Source: Sphingomonas pseudosanguinis (lineage in GTDB: Bacteria > Pseudomonadota > Alphaproteobacteria > Sphingomonadales > Sphingomonadaceae). Taken from it: a stretch of DNA of 64,000 nucleotides. Shown piece by piece: positions 17,717-27,437 of this stretch (positions are counted from its first letter, which is position 1; each line of letters opens with the position of its first letter). Location of the stretch: contig NZ_JACIDH010000002.1 in the NCBI RefSeq assembly GCF_014196255.1, positions 62,001 through 126,000 of the forward strand, read 5' to 3'. The notes beneath the pieces are model-generated. The model saw only the letters and a list, made by a program, of their open reading frames with translations. It did no database searches and was not told the origin of the DNA. The translations under genes and the position numbers were made by a program.

Positions 17717-18790
17717 ATGGCCGCCAATCTGAAAGTGATCGAAACAGGCATGGCAACCGCAAACGCAGACCGTCAAAAGGCGCTCGACGCCGCGCTCGCT
17801 CAGATCGACCGGGCATTCGGCAAGGGCTCGGCGATGAAGCTGGGGCAGAAGGAGACGATGCAGGTCGAGGCGATCTCGACCGGCTCGCTGGGTCTCGACA
17901 TCGCGCTGGGCGTCGGCGGCTTGCCGCGCGGCCGCGTGATCGAGGTCTATGGGCCTGAATCCTCGGGTAAGACGACGCTGGCGCTGCACGTCATCGCCGA
18001 GGCGCAGAAGATGGGCGGCACCGCCGCCTTTGTCGACGCCGAACACGCGCTCGACCCCGTCTATGCCAAGAAGCTGGGCGTCAATATCGACGAACTGATC
18101 GTGTCGCAGCCGGACACCGGCGAGCAGGCGCTGGAAATCACCGACACGCTGGTCCGCTCGAACGCGATCGACGTGCTGGTGGTCGACTCGGTCGCCGCCC
18201 TCGTGCCGCGTGCCGAGATCGAGGGCGAGATGGGCGACAGCCATGTCGGCCTTCAGGCTCGCCTGATGTCCCAGTCGCTCCGCAAGCTGACCGGCTCCAT
18301 CAGCCGTTCGCGCTGCATGGTGATCTTCATCAACCAGCTGCGCATGAAGATCGGCGTGATGTACGGCAATCCGGAGACGACGACGGGTGGCAACGCGCTG
18401 AAATTCTACGCCTCGGTCCGGCTTGACATCCGTCGCACCGGCCAGATCAAGGATCGCGAGGACATCACCGGTAACACGACGCGTGTGAAGGTGGTGAAGA
18501 ACAAGGTCGCGCCGCCGTTCAAGCAGGTCGAATTCGACATCATGTATGGCGAGGGCATCTCGAAGATCGGCGAAATCCTCGACCTGGGCGTCAAGGCCGG
18601 TCTGGTCGAGAAGTCGGGCAGCTGGTTCTCCTACGACTCGGTGCGGATCGGGCAGGGGCGTGAGAACGCCAAGAACTACCTGCGCGACAATCCCGACATG
18701 GCCGATCGCCTGGAACGGGCGATCCGCCAGCGGACCGAGAAGGTGGCCGAGGAAATGATGACCGGCCCCGATGCCGAGGACGACATCTGA
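17717..18790 (+). CDS. recA: Recombinase RecA
   Basis: 357-aa DNA strand-exchange ATPase and SOS co-protease. Walker [10 protein letters not shown] (79-87), the '[17 protein letters not shown]' block, Walker [13 protein letters not shown], the DNA-binding loop 2 '[36 protein letters not shown]' region and the '[18 protein letters not shown]' C-terminal domain are all present. The N-terminus is slightly longer than in E. coli, as in other alphaproteobacteria, and the C-terminus is acidic (GPDAEDDI). SOS-regulated through the box upstream. A terminator follows within eight bases of the stop, so it is monocistronic. Confidence 0.98.
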   Translation: MAANLKVIETGMATANADRQKALDAALAQIDRAFGKGSAMKLGQKETMQVEAISTGSLGLDIALGVGGLPRGRVIEVYGPESSGKTTLALHVIAEAQKMGGTAAFVDAEHALDPVYAKKLGVNIDELIVSQPDTGEQALEITDTLVRSNAIDVLVVDSVAALVPRAEIEGEMGDSHVGLQARLMSQSLRKLTGSISRSRCMVIFINQLRMKIGVMYGNPETTTGGNALKFYASVRLDIRRTGQIKDREDITGNTTRVKVVKNKVAPPFKQVEFDIMYGEGISKIGEILDLGVKAGLVEKSGSWFSYDSVRIGQGRENAKNYLRDNPDMADRLERAIRQRTEKVAEEMMTGPDAEDDI

Positions 18791-18797
18791 CGAAAAG

Positions 18798-18826
18798 CGG
18801 CCCGCCGGCGACGGTGGGCCGTTTTT
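18798..18826 (+). terminator. Intrinsic terminator of recA
   Basis: A 9-bp stem, CGGCCCGCC (18798-18806) with GGTGGGCCG (18813-18821), has one G-T pair and a six-base loop and is followed at once by TTTTT (18822-18826). It begins seven bases after the recA stop. Confidence 0.85.
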
Positions 18827-18865
18827 CCATGGGCCGCCCCACGGGGTGGCTAAGGGGACAGGGCG

Positions 18866-19702
18866 ATGACCAGCGGGCAGGATTGGCAGGGGCGTGTCGG
18901 CGATGTCTGGGCGGCCGAATGGCGGCGGACGGAACGGAGCTTCGCCGATCTGGCCCGTCATCTGGATCAGGTGATCGCCAACAATGCCCCGGAGAGCGGC
19001 CGTGCGCTCGACATCGGCAGCGGTGCTGGGTCGACCAGCATGGCGTTGCAGGCGGCACGACCTGCATTGCAGGTGACCGGGGTCGACCTGTCGCCCGAAC
19101 TGGTCGCCCTGGCCAAGGAGCGGGCGGAACAGGGCGGGGCGGATGGTGCGCGTTTCGTATGCGGCGATGCGATCGCGGTGGCACGGGCAGAGGGGCCGTT
19201 TGACCTCTTCGTCTCGCGCCACGGTGTCATGTTCTTCCCCGACCCCGTCGCCGCCTTTGCCGGGCTGCGTCAGGCTGCTGGCGATGACGCACAGATGATC
19301 TTCTCCTGTTTCGACGATCGCTCCCGCAACAGCTTCGCGACGGTGGCGGATGAAGCGGTCGGCGTCACGCCACCGCCGGTCGACGGCTATGAGCCGGGCC
19401 CCTTCGCCTTTGCCGACAGCGATCATGTGGCAAACTGGCTGGAGGACGGCGGCTGGCACCCCGAAGGGGCGGCGCGCATCGCGTTCGACTATGTCGCGGG
19501 TCAGGGCGACGATCCGGTCGAGGACGCGCTGTCCTTCCTGTCCCGCATCGGCCCGGCGGCGCGCGCCATGGCGGTGGCCGATGCGACCGAGCGCATGCGT
19601 ATCGCCGACGCCCTCCGGGGGATACTGGCGAACTATCGTGTCGACGACCGGATCGTCTTGCCGGCCAGCGCGTGGATATGGCGCGCAACGGTCAGTCTTT
19701 GA
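18866..19702 (+). CDS. Class I SAM-dependent methyltransferase
   Basis: 278-aa protein with the Rossmann-type SAM-binding core: motif I ALDIGSGAGSTSMAL (about residues 47-61), acidic loop end in VTGVDLSPELVALA, and a motif II/III-like 'GPFDLFVSRHGVMFFPDP' segment. The rest resembles the UbiE/Methyltransf_11/25 type. The substrate is not deducible. A good ribosome binding site (AAGGGGACAGGGCG) precedes the ATG. It follows the recA terminator and stands alone, so it must have its own promoter within about 40 bases or rely on read-through. Confidence 0.85.
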   Translation: MTSGQDWQGRVGDVWAAEWRRTERSFADLARHLDQVIANNAPESGRALDIGSGAGSTSMALQAARPALQVTGVDLSPELVALAKERAEQGGADGARFVCGDAIAVARAEGPFDLFVSRHGVMFFPDPVAAFAGLRQAAGDDAQMIFSCFDDRSRNSFATVADEAVGVTPPPVDGYEPGPFAFADSDHVANWLEDGGWHPEGAARIAFDYVAGQGDDPVEDALSFLSRIGPAARAMAVADATERMRIADALRGILANYRVDDRIVLPASAWIWRATVSL

Positions 19703-19852
19703 GCTTGGGCCGGATCGACAATCAGTCCACCATCTTTCTTTTCCTCACCGGTAAGGGGTGGAGAGCGACCTTTGTCGTGCCCAGGGCCCCATCTCGCTCG
19801 CACACATCCGACGGATGGTGGGAGTGTCACGTCGTCGACGCGGTCTAGACCG

Positions 19853-20091
19853 GGATGACATTGTCTGGAATCAACGCGAGCCCCTCCCCTTCAGGGGAGG
19901 GGTTGGGGTGGGGCATCGCCTCACACCGTCCGCTTGTGGAAGCGGGGGGCCCCCCCCCCCCCCCCCCCCCCCCGTGGGGGGGGGGGGGGGGGGGGCCCCC
20001 TCGCCTCACACCGTCCGCTTGTGGAAGCGCCCCACCCCCGGCCCCTCCCCTGAAGGGGAGGGGTGGGTTCACTTCATGTCATCCTGCTTTA
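19853..20091. repeat. Nested palindromic element with C24-GT-G20 tract
   Basis: The outer element has short terminal inverted repeats GGATGACAT (19853-19861) and ATGTCATCC (20076-20084). The same outer sequence, uninterrupted and in opposite orientation, occurs at 63068-63144. Inside this copy are about 160 extra bases. The block CCCCTCCCCTTCAGGGGAGG occurs at both sides (near 19881-19900 and, inverted, 20042-20062). A 29-base direct repeat TCGCCTCACACCGTCCGC... lies at 19916-19944 and 20001-20029. Between them is G6-C24-GT-G20-C5 (19944-20000). The homopolymer could be real or an assembly artefact. Confidence 0.8.
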
Positions 20092-20185
20092 AGTGATCAA
20101 CCGGGACAGCCTTTCGTCAAGCTTGCGGCCTGCGACCCTTTCCAGGGGATCGTAGTGAAACTGGCCCTTCCCTACTGATCACGCG

Positions 20186-20276
20186 CCACCCCAGCGAAGG
20201 CCGGGGTCCAGAAGCTGGACGCCTTCCATCGCTTATCAGCGCTGACCCAACTGGACCCCGGCCTGCGCCGGGGTGG
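20186..20276. repeat. Palindromic repeat, family C
   Basis: Two 26-base arms (20186-20211 and 20251-20276) are near-perfect reverse complements. The core is CCGGGGTCCAG on the left and CTGGACCCCGG on the right, with a 39-base loop that itself can fold (ATCAGCGCTGA). A different family from the other repeats, seen once in the window. Elements of this consensus are frequent in sphingomonad intergenic DNA to my knowledge. Confidence 0.75.
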
Positions 20277-20680
20277 TCTGAAAGGTTTTGCAACGATCCT
20301 CTTCGAGGGGAGGATAGGATGAAGGTCTATCCGACCTGGCTCGATCTTCTCCCTTAAGGGCACGGGTTTTGGCATGCCCCCGGCACGGTAAGATGACGCC
20401 CGGGGGGCTATCTCGATCGCCCACATTGCAGGAATGGTGGGGAGTACCGGTCGTGGATGCGGTCCCATCTCACAGGCGAGAACACCCCTCGTCAGGCTGC
20501 CGGTCTGTCGTCTCCCGCTCCGGGCAAAACTAAAACCAATGTCGATCCGGCTCAGACTGGGCCGCGCTTTCAAATACAGCCATGGCGTCGCCGTCACGAG
20601 GCCTTCGATCGCCCCATAAACCCCGGTTGAACCCGCCCCCGCACCTGATGCGTTATCGCGCCCGCACAAGGGGAGCCATC

Positions 20681-21307
20681 ATGACGATCATCGTCCATCA
20701 TCTGGAAAACAGCCGGTCGCAGCGCATCCTCTGGATGCTGGAAGAACTGGGGCTTCCGTACGACATCCGGCATTACAAGCGCGACCCCAAGACAATGCTG
20801 GCGCCGCGTGAACTGCGCAACGTGCATCCGCTCGGCAAGTCGCCGGTGATCGAGGATGACGGGCTGGTGGTCGCCGAGACGGGTGCGATCATCGAATATC
20901 TGGTCGGCAAGGGCGATGGACGCCTGGGTCCGCCCGCGCACCGCGAGGCGATGCAGCGCTGGCGCTTCTGGCTGCATTATGCCGAAGGCTCGCTGATGCC
21001 GCCGCTCTTCGTGCTGCTCGTGCTCAGCCGGATTCCGTTAATGGGCAAGACCGCGATGAAGCGGTTCCAGCCGATGGTCGATCGCCACCTCGACTATGTC
21101 GAGAGCGAACTCGCCAAATCGCCCTGGTTCGCGGGCGATCAGATGACGGCGGCCGACATCATCATGAGCTTTCCGCTGGAAGCCGCCCGCGCGCGCGCCG
21201 GGTTGGACGAGCGGCGGCCGGCCACCATCGCGTGGCTCGAGCGTATCCATGCCCGCCCCGCCTATCAGGCCGCGCTCGCCAAGGGCGGTCCCTATGCCTA
21301 TGCGTGA
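20681..21307 (+). CDS. Glutathione S-transferase family protein
   Basis: 208-aa cytosolic GST: N-terminal thioredoxin-like domain (1 to about 80) with ENSRSQRILWMLEELGLPY and the glutathione-binding 'GKSPVIEDDGLVVAETGAIIEYL' block containing the cis-proline and E-T/S motif, then an all-helical C-terminal domain with 'SPWFAGDQMTAADIIMSFPLE', the N-capping box. Serine-type active site likely (Ser at about 11 or 13). It conjugates or reduces hydrophobic electrophiles; the particular substrate is unknown. ATG at 20681 has AAGGGGAG upstream. It converges on the symporter, and its stop codon lies inside a strong hairpin. Confidence 0.9.
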   Translation: MTIIVHHLENSRSQRILWMLEELGLPYDIRHYKRDPKTMLAPRELRNVHPLGKSPVIEDDGLVVAETGAIIEYLVGKGDGRLGPPAHREAMQRWRFWLHYAEGSLMPPLFVLLVLSRIPLMGKTAMKRFQPMVDRHLDYVESELAKSPWFAGDQMTAADIIMSFPLEAARARAGLDERRPATIAWLERIHARPAYQAALAKGGPYAYA

Positions 21308-21320
21308 GGCATAGGGACCG
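21286..21320. terminator. Bidirectional hairpin at convergent gene ends
   Basis: A perfect 14-bp stem, CGGTCCCTATGCCT (21286-21299) with AGGCATAGGGACCG (21307-21320), has a 7-base loop. The left arm is the last codons of the GST gene, and the stop codon lies at the loop/right-arm junction. The symporter stop, from the other strand, is five bases further. No U tract on either side, so it may stabilise 3' ends or stop transcription with Rho rather than be a classic terminator. Confidence 0.65.
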
Positions 21321-21324
21321 GCGA

Positions 21325-22656
21325 TCAATGCCCCCCGATCTGGCGGAAGCTGTCGGGGGCGGGTTCGGCCGGCGTGCCCGACGGGGCCTTGAGCGAGGCG
21401 ACGTCCACCGGCTCGGGCGGGTCGAGCGGCCCTTCCCATTTCGCGATCACCGCGCTGGCCACCGCATTGCCGATGACGTTGGTCGCCGAGCGGCCCATGT
21501 CGAGGAAATGGTCGACCGCCAGGATCAGGAGCAAGCCAGCCTCGGGGATGTTGAACATCGGCATGGTCGCCGCGATCACCACCAGCGAGGCGCGCGGCAC
21601 GCCGGCAATCCCCTTCGACGTGACCATCAGCACCAGCAACATCGTGATCTGCTGCCCGATCGACAGGTCGATGCCATAGGCCTGCGCGATGAACAAAGCC
21701 GCGAAGGTCATGTACATCATCGAGCCGTCGAGGTTGAACGAGTACCCCAGCGGCAGCACGAAGCTGGCGATGCGCGGCGGCACGCCGAACCGGTCCAGCC
21801 CCTCCAGGATGCGGGGGTACGCGGCCTCCGACGAGGCGGTCGAGAAGGCCAGGATCAGCGGCGCGCGGATATGCGCCAGCAGCTCGCGGATCTTGCCGCC
21901 GATGAACAGGGTCGCGACACCGATCAGGACCAGCCACAACAGGAACAGCCCCAGATAGAAGCTGCCCATGAAATAGGCGAGCTTGCCGATGACGCTGGGG
22001 CCGCGCTCGGCCAGCGTGCCGGCGACCGCGGCGAACACCGCGATCGGCGCGACGCGCATCACATAATCGGTGACCTGCAACATCACCGCCACCAGCGCGT
22101 CGACCGCACGGACCAAAGGCGCGGCGCGCTCGCCCACCGCCGTGATCGCGACGCCCAGGAACAGCGATCCGATGACGATCTGGAGCACCTCGTTGGTCGC
22201 CATCGCCTCGATCAGCGAAGCCGGGACGAGGTGGGTCACGAATTTCTGCAGGTCGAACCCGGCCTTCACCACGCCGCTATCGGCGGTGACGGCGGGTAGC
22301 GGCAGGTTGATGCCGACCCCCGGCTGGAGCAGGTTGACCAGGATCATGCCCAGGCTGAGCGAGACGAGGCTGGCCGACAGGAACCAGGCGAGCGAGCGGA
22401 TGCCGATCCGCCCCAGCGCCTTGGTGTCGCCCATCTGCGCGATGCCTGACACCAGCGTCGCGAAGACCAGCGGCGCGATGATCATCTTGATCAGCCGCAA
22501 GAACAGGCCGGTGACGATCGCGAAATAGCCGGCGATCGCTTTCAGTTGCTCGGTCGCGGCGGCGCTGCCGTCGTCGATCGACAGGTTGAGCGCCAGGCCG
22601 ACGATCAGGCCGAGCACCAGCCCGATGAAGATGTACAAGGTCAGCCGCTTGGCCAT
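21325..22656 (-). CDS. Dicarboxylate/amino acid:cation symporter (DAACS family)
   Basis: 443-aa inner-membrane secondary transporter of the GltP/DctA family taking up C4-dicarboxylates or acidic amino acids with protons or sodium. Eight helices plus two re-entrant hairpins are readable. HP1 contains the serine-rich ILAFSTASSEAAYPRILE, TM7 contains the LGYSFNLDGSMMYMTFAALFIAQ motif (NLDG-type cation site), and HP2/TM8 carries GVPRASLVVIAATMP and 'DHFLDMGRSATNVIGNAVASAVI'. I chose the ATG at 22656 (MAKRLTLYIFIG) preceded by GGGG, over one six codons upstream. The C-terminal tail is proline-rich. Divergent from the M24 peptidase gene. Confidence 0.93.
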   Translation of the reverse strand: MAKRLTLYIFIGLVLGLIVGLALNLSIDDGSAAATEQLKAIAGYFAIVTGLFLRLIKMIIAPLVFATLVSGIAQMGDTKALGRIGIRSLAWFLSASLVSLSLGMILVNLLQPGVGINLPLPAVTADSGVVKAGFDLQKFVTHLVPASLIEAMATNEVLQIVIGSLFLGVAITAVGERAAPLVRAVDALVAVMLQVTDYVMRVAPIAVFAAVAGTLAERGPSVIGKLAYFMGSFYLGLFLLWLVLIGVATLFIGGKIRELLAHIRAPLILAFSTASSEAAYPRILEGLDRFGVPPRIASFVLPLGYSFNLDGSMMYMTFAALFIAQAYGIDLSIGQQITMLLVLMVTSKGIAGVPRASLVVIAATMPMFNIPEAGLLLILAVDHFLDMGRSATNVIGNAVASAVIAKWEGPLDPPEPVDVASLKAPSGTPAEPAPDSFRQIGGH

Positions 22657-22733
22657 GCATACCCCAAATTCCAATTGCGCGCGCGAGCCAAGGGCATTGC
22701 GGCGCTCAGGTCAAGAATTCTATCATCGCGGCC

Positions 22734-23990
22734 ATGCAGACCCTGATGTCCCGCCGCGCGCTGATCGCGGCCGCCGCCCTGCCGCTTCTCGTCCGGCCGG
22801 GGCTGTTGCGCGCCGCCGAACCCGATCTGTCGGCCTTGCGCGACATCACCACCGGCGCGGTCCCGATCGACGCGGCCGAACGCGCGCGGCGGCTGTCGCG
22901 CGCGCAAGGCCTGATGAAGGCGAACGGCATCGGCGCAGTGCTGATCGAGCCGGGATCGAGCATGGTCTATTTCACCGGCGTGCGCTGGGGGCGTAGCGAA
23001 AGGCTGACCGCTGCGATCCTGCCGGTCGACGGCGAACCGTGCATCGTCACGCCTTTTTTCGAGGAACCTTCGGTGCGCGAGACGCTGTCGGTCCCGGCCG
23101 AGGTGCGGGTGTGGCAGGAGGATCAGAACCCGCTGGCGGTCGTGGCGGGCTTCCTGCGCGATCGGAAGCTGGCGAACCGGCCGATCGGGATCGAGGAAAC
23201 GGCGCGCTTCTTCGCCTTTGACGGGTTGCAAAGGGTGCTGCCCGACGCGCGGCTGGTGTCCGCCAATCCGGTGGTGCGCGGATGCCGGATGATCAAGACG
23301 CCCGCCGAGATCGCGCTGATGCAGGTGGCGACCGATGTGACGATGGCGGCTTATCGCTGGCTCCATCCGCGCGTCGAGGCGGGGATGACCGGCGCGGAGA
23401 TCGGCGCGCTGATGAGTGCCGCGACCCGCAAGCTGGGCGGCGCACCCGAATTCAGCATGGCGCTGATCGGCGAAGCCTCCGCCTATCCGCATGGCAGCAA
23501 GCAGGTTCACCGGGTGGCGGACGGGCAGGTCGTGCTGATGGACTGTGGCTGCACCGTGCAGGGCTATCAATCGGACGTCTCGCGAAGCTGGGTCCATGGC
23601 ACCGCGACGGCCGAGCAGCGCAAGGTCTGGGATATGGTCGCGAAGGGCCAGCAGGTGGCGCGCGGGGCGGCGCGAATCGGCGCACCGGCGGGCAGCATCG
23701 ACGATGCGGTTCGGCGTTTCTACACCGCCCAAGGCTATGGCCCCGATTATCGCTTGCCGGGCCTGTCGCATCGCACCGGCCATGGCATCGGCATGGACGG
23801 GCATGAGCCGGTCAATCTGGTGCGCGGCGAGGCGACGCCGCTGGCACCGGGCATGTGTTTCTCCAACGAGCCGGGGCTGTATCTGCCGGGCAAGTTCGGC
23901 ATCCGGCTGGAGGATTGCTTCCACATAACCGAGGCGGGCCCGGCATGGTTCTCGACCCCGCCCCGCTCGATCGACGCGCCGATCGGATGA
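22734..23990 (+). CDS. M24 family metallopeptidase (Xaa-Pro dipeptidase-like), exported
   Basis: 418-aa 'pita-bread' metalloprotease that cleaves X-Pro bonds. All five metal ligands are there: Asp270 and Asp281 (MDCGCTVQGYQSDVSR), His350 (HRTGHGIGMDGHEP), Glu379 (FSNEPGLYLPG) and Glu393 (RLEDCFHI). The N-terminal creatinase-like domain (about 45-190) precedes it. The N-terminus MSRRALIAAAALPLLVRPGLLRA looks like a Tat-type signal peptide (SRRA plus hydrophobic core), so the enzyme is probably periplasmic and folded before export. The start could be either ATG at 22734 or 22749. The stop overlaps the next ATG. Confidence 0.9.
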   Translation: MQTLMSRRALIAAAALPLLVRPGLLRAAEPDLSALRDITTGAVPIDAAERARRLSRAQGLMKANGIGAVLIEPGSSMVYFTGVRWGRSERLTAAILPVDGEPCIVTPFFEEPSVRETLSVPAEVRVWQEDQNPLAVVAGFLRDRKLANRPIGIEETARFFAFDGLQRVLPDARLVSANPVVRGCRMIKTPAEIALMQVATDVTMAAYRWLHPRVEAGMTGAEIGALMSAATRKLGGAPEFSMALIGEASAYPHGSKQVHRVADGQVVLMDCGCTVQGYQSDVSRSWVHGTATAEQRKVWDMVAKGQQVARGAARIGAPAGSIDDAVRRFYTAQGYGPDYRLPGLSHRTGHGIGMDGHEPVNLVRGEATPLAPGMCFSNEPGLYLPGKFGIRLEDCFHITEAGPAWFSTPPRSIDAPIG

Positions 23991-24655
23991 CCGCCGAACT
24001 GGACGCACGCGGCTATGTCCGCTGGCTGACACGTCTCGACGATGCGGCGTTGGCGGAGTTGACGGCGCTGTTCGCCGACTGGCCGGGCGGCTGTCCGGGG
24101 CAGAGGATCGATCCGGCGCAGACCGAGGGATTGTCGTTCGTCAGGCGTTTGTGTTCGGACCTGAACGGGGCTCCGGGCGCAGATTTCCGTCCCGTCCGGG
24201 CCATCCTGTTCGACAAGCAGGACGGTGCGAACTGGGCATTGGCATGGCATCAGGATCGCACCATCGAGGTCGCGGAGCGCCGCGACACGGATGGCTTCGT
24301 GCCATGGACCGTCAAGCAGGGGCGGGTGCATGTCGCGCCGCCCGTGTCGCTGCTGGAGCGGATGCGGACCGTGCGCTTTCACCTCGACCCGGTGGACGCC
24401 GACAATGCGCCGCTGCTGGTCTCACCAGGGTCGCATCGGCTGGGCCTCATTCCCGAAGCGGCGATCGGCGACGTCGTTGCGCGCTGTGGGGAGACCATGT
24501 GTCTTGCCGACGCCGGATCGGTCTGGGTCTATCATACGCTGATTCTCCATGCCTCGGCCCGGTCCCGGCCCGGGCGGCATCGACGGGTCTTGCAGATCGA
24601 TCTGTCTGCGGGCGGCTTGCGCTGGGGCGCTGACGGTGAGGGGAGGGCGTCATGA
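23987..24655 (+). CDS. Phytanoyl-CoA dioxygenase (PhyH) family protein
   Basis: 222-aa Fe(II)/2-oxoglutarate-dependent oxygenase-like protein. The iron facial triad is visible as His88-x-Asp90 in [10 protein letters not shown] and a distal histidine in [16 protein letters not shown] (His188), with the arginine that would hold 2-oxoglutarate following (about Arg198). '[16 protein letters not shown]' is the typical strand before the distal histidine. The substrate is not known. Its ATG overlaps the peptidase stop (ATGA), so the pair is translationally coupled, which is an unusual pairing. Confidence 0.8.
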   Translation: MTAELDARGYVRWLTRLDDAALAELTALFADWPGGCPGQRIDPAQTEGLSFVRRLCSDLNGAPGADFRPVRAILFDKQDGANWALAWHQDRTIEVAERRDTDGFVPWTVKQGRVHVAPPVSLLERMRTVRFHLDPVDADNAPLLVSPGSHRLGLIPEAAIGDVVARCGETMCLADAGSVWVYHTLILHASARSRPGRHRRVLQIDLSAGGLRWGADGEGRAS

Positions 24656-24758
24656 ACCCGACATCCGTTCGTCCCCCTGCTGTGCATATCGATGCGACGG
24701 AACGAGGCGAACGCGCGGGCGCTTGAGCGCGCGCGAAACCTCGCCTAAGTCGCGTTTC

Positions 24759-27407
24759 ATGACCTCGACCAACGACATCCGCCGCGGCTTTCTCGACTAT
24801 TTCGGAAGCGAAGGGCATCAGATCGTGCCCTCCGCGCCGCTCGTGCCGCAGAACGACCCGACGCTGATGTTCGTGAATGCGGGCATGGTGCCGTTCAAGA
24901 ACGTGTTCACCGGCCTGGAGTCGCGCCCCTATACCACCGCGACCAGCTCGCAGAAGTGCGTGCGTGCGGGCGGCAAGCATAACGATCTCGACAATGTCGG
25001 CTATACCGCGCGGCACCATACCTTCTTTGAAATGCTGGGCAATTTCTCGTTCGGCGACTATTTCAAGGAACAGGCGATCACCCATGCCTGGACCCTGCTG
25101 ACCAAGGTCTGGGGCATCCCGGCCGAAAAGCTGACCGCCACCGTCTATCACACCGATGACGAGGCGTTCGAGCTGTGGAAGAAGATCGCGGGACTCCCTG
25201 AGCACAAGATCATCCGCATCCCGACCAAGGACAATTTCTGGGCGATGGGCGAGAACGGGCCGTGCGGTCCGTGCTCGGAAATCTTCTACGATCACGGCGA
25301 CCATATCTATGGTGGCCCCCCCGGCAGCCCGGAGGAGGATGGCGACCGATTCGTCGAGATCTGGAACCTGGTCTTCATGCAGTTCGAGCAGGAAGCCAAT
25401 GAGATCGTCGGCGAGCTGCCCAAGAAGTCGATCGACACCGGCATGGGGCTGGAGCGGATCGCGGCCGTCCTGCAGGGCGTGCACGACAATTACGACACCG
25501 ACACCTTCAAGGCGCTGATCGCCGCTTCGTGTGAACTGACACACACCAAGGCGGAAGACGGCCCGAAGGCGTCGCACCGTGTGATCGCGGATCACCTTCG
25601 CTCGGCCGGTTTCCTGGTGGCGGACGGCGTGCTGCCCGCCAATGAAGGGCGCGGCTATGTCCTGCGTCGCATCATGCGCCGTGCGATGCGTCACGCGCAT
25701 CTGCTGGGCGCCAAGGAGCCGTTGATGCACCGGCTAGTTCCGGCGCTGGTCGCGGAGATGGGCGCCGCCTATCCCGAACTGGTCCGCGCGCAGCCGCTAA
25801 TCGAAGCCACCCTGAAGCAGGAAGAGACGCGCTTCCGCCAGACGCTCGACAAGGGATTGAAGCTGCTCGACGAAGCGACCGCGGGCATGGCCCCCGGCGC
25901 GACGCTGGCGGGTGAGACGGCGTTCAAGCTTTATGACACCTATGGCTTCCCCTATGACCTGACCGAGGACGCGCTGCGGGCGCAGAACCTGTCGGTCGAC
26001 CGGGCGGGCTTCGACGCCGCCATGGCCGAGCAGAAGCGCGCCGCGCGTGCGGCGTGGAAGGGCTCGGGTGCGAAGGCATCGGACGACGTCTGGTTCGACA
26101 TCGCCGAGGAAACCGGCTCGACCGAATTCCTGGGCTATGCCTCCGACACCGGCGAGGGCGAAGTGCTCGCGCTGGTCAAGGACGGCGCGCGGGTCGACAG
26201 CGCGGCGGCGGGCGATACCGTTTCGGTTATCGTCAACCAGACGCCCTTCTATGGCGAGAGCGGTGGTCAGGTCGGTGACAGCGGCACGATCTCCAGCGAT
26301 ACCGGGCTTAAGGCGGTCGTCACCGACACCTCCAAGCAACTCGGCCGCGTCTTCGTGCATAATGCCGAAATCCAGGAAGGCGGCATCAAGGTCGGCGACA
26401 GTGTGAAGCTGGCGATCGATACGACCCGCCGCGCCGCGATCCGCGCCAACCACTCGGCGACGCATCTGTTGCACGAGGCGCTTCGCCAGCGGCTGGGCAC
26501 CCATGTCGCGCAGAAGGGCTCGCTCGTCGCGCCCGACCGGCTGCGCTTCGACTTCTCGCAGCCGGTCGGCATGACCGCCGACGACATTGCCGAGGTCGAG
26601 ACGAAGGTGAACGAGCAGGTGCGCGGCAACGGTCCTGTCGTCACCCGCCTGATGACGCCCGACGAGGCGATCGAAATGGGCGCGATGGCGCTGTTCGGTG
26701 AGAAGTACGGCGACGAGGTTCGCGTCGTGTCGATGGGCGAGGATGCCGATGGCACCTACAGCCTCGAACTCTGCGGCGGCACGCATGTCAGTGCGCTGGG
26801 CGAGATCGGTGTATTCAAGATCGTGTCCGAAGGCGCGGTGTCGAGCGGCGTGCGCCGGGTCGAGGCGCTGACCGGCGAGGGCGCGCGCGCCTATCTGTCG
26901 CATCGCGACGACATGCTGAAGGCGGCCGCCGCGACGCTGAAGACGACGCCCGACGAGGTGCCCGCGCGCATCGCCGCGCTGGTCGAGGACCGCCGTCGTC
27001 TGGAGCGCGAACTGGCCGAGGCCAAGAAGGCGCTGGCGATGGGCGGCGGGGCCGGCGGTGCGGCGGCCGGGCCGGAGCAGATCGGCGACGTGGCGTTCAT
27101 CGGCCAGGTGCTCGACGGGTTCGAGGCCAAGGGGCTGCGCGGTGCGGTGGACGATGCCAAGCAGCGGCTGGGCGGCTCGGGCGTCGCGGTGATGGTCGCG
27201 GTCAATGATGGCCGCGCCTCGGTCGCGGTCGGCGTGACCGACGACCTGACCGCTAAGCACAATGCGGTCGACCTGCTGCGCAAGGCCGTGGCCGCGCTGG
27301 GCGGGCAGGGCGGTGGCGGCCGTCCCGACATGGCGCAGGGCGGCGGCCCCGATGGCACCAAGGGCGCAGAGGCCCTCCAGGCGGTGCGGGACGCGCTCGC
27401 GGGGTAA
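24759..27407 (+). CDS. alaS: Alanine-tRNA ligase
   Basis: 882-aa class II aminoacyl-tRNA synthetase with all modules: catalytic core starting [15 protein letters not shown] and with motif '[18 protein letters not shown]', the tRNA-binding middle region, editing domain with zinc ligands H565-x3-H569 ([12 protein letters not shown]) and C672-x3-H676 (CGGTHV), and the C-terminal coiled-coil/C-Ala domain rich in glycine. The start at 24759 matches family N-termini; a longer in-frame extension to 24549 runs into the preceding gene and is not family-like. A good ribosome binding site is not evident. Alphaproteobacterial alaS often sits near recA, as here. Confidence 0.97.
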   Translation: MTSTNDIRRGFLDYFGSEGHQIVPSAPLVPQNDPTLMFVNAGMVPFKNVFTGLESRPYTTATSSQKCVRAGGKHNDLDNVGYTARHHTFFEMLGNFSFGDYFKEQAITHAWTLLTKVWGIPAEKLTATVYHTDDEAFELWKKIAGLPEHKIIRIPTKDNFWAMGENGPCGPCSEIFYDHGDHIYGGPPGSPEEDGDRFVEIWNLVFMQFEQEANEIVGELPKKSIDTGMGLERIAAVLQGVHDNYDTDTFKALIAASCELTHTKAEDGPKASHRVIADHLRSAGFLVADGVLPANEGRGYVLRRIMRRAMRHAHLLGAKEPLMHRLVPALVAEMGAAYPELVRAQPLIEATLKQEETRFRQTLDKGLKLLDEATAGMAPGATLAGETAFKLYDTYGFPYDLTEDALRAQNLSVDRAGFDAAMAEQKRAARAAWKGSGAKASDDVWFDIAEETGSTEFLGYASDTGEGEVLALVKDGARVDSAAAGDTVSVIVNQTPFYGESGGQVGDSGTISSDTGLKAVVTDTSKQLGRVFVHNAEIQEGGIKVGDSVKLAIDTTRRAAIRANHSATHLLHEALRQRLGTHVAQKGSLVAPDRLRFDFSQPVGMTADDIAEVETKVNEQVRGNGPVVTRLMTPDEAIEMGAMALFGEKYGDEVRVVSMGEDADGTYSLELCGGTHVSALGEIGVFKIVSEGAVSSGVRRVEALTGEGARAYLSHRDDMLKAAAATLKTTPDEVPARIAALVEDRRRLERELAEAKKALAMGGGAGGAAAGPEQIGDVAFIGQVLDGFEAKGLRGAVDDAKQRLGGSGVAVMVAVNDGRASVAVGVTDDLTAKHNAVDLLRKAVAALGGQGGGGRPDMAQGGGPDGTKGAEALQAVRDALAG

Positions 27408-27437
27408 CGGACGACAACAGCCAAGGGGAGAGTGGCG

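Larger units (their letters stand above)
19703..20680. other. 978-bp repeat-rich intergenic region, no gene supported
   Basis: The stretch between the methyltransferase and the GST holds two palindromic elements, described separately, and about 400 bases (20281-20680) in which I see nothing convincing. Open frames here are proline- or arginine-rich translations of the repeats, or lack start signals. The GST promoter should lie in the last 100 bases. Confidence 0.5.

Noticed and set aside
19916..20029. Two direct 29-base repeats as a mini CRISPR array
   Set aside because: Only two copies, the spacer is a homopolymer tract, no cas genes, and the sequence is part of a palindromic element.
20172..20669. 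165-codon open frame on the minus strand in the repeat region
   Set aside because: It includes part of the family C palindrome and lacks a ribosome binding site or recognisable motif.
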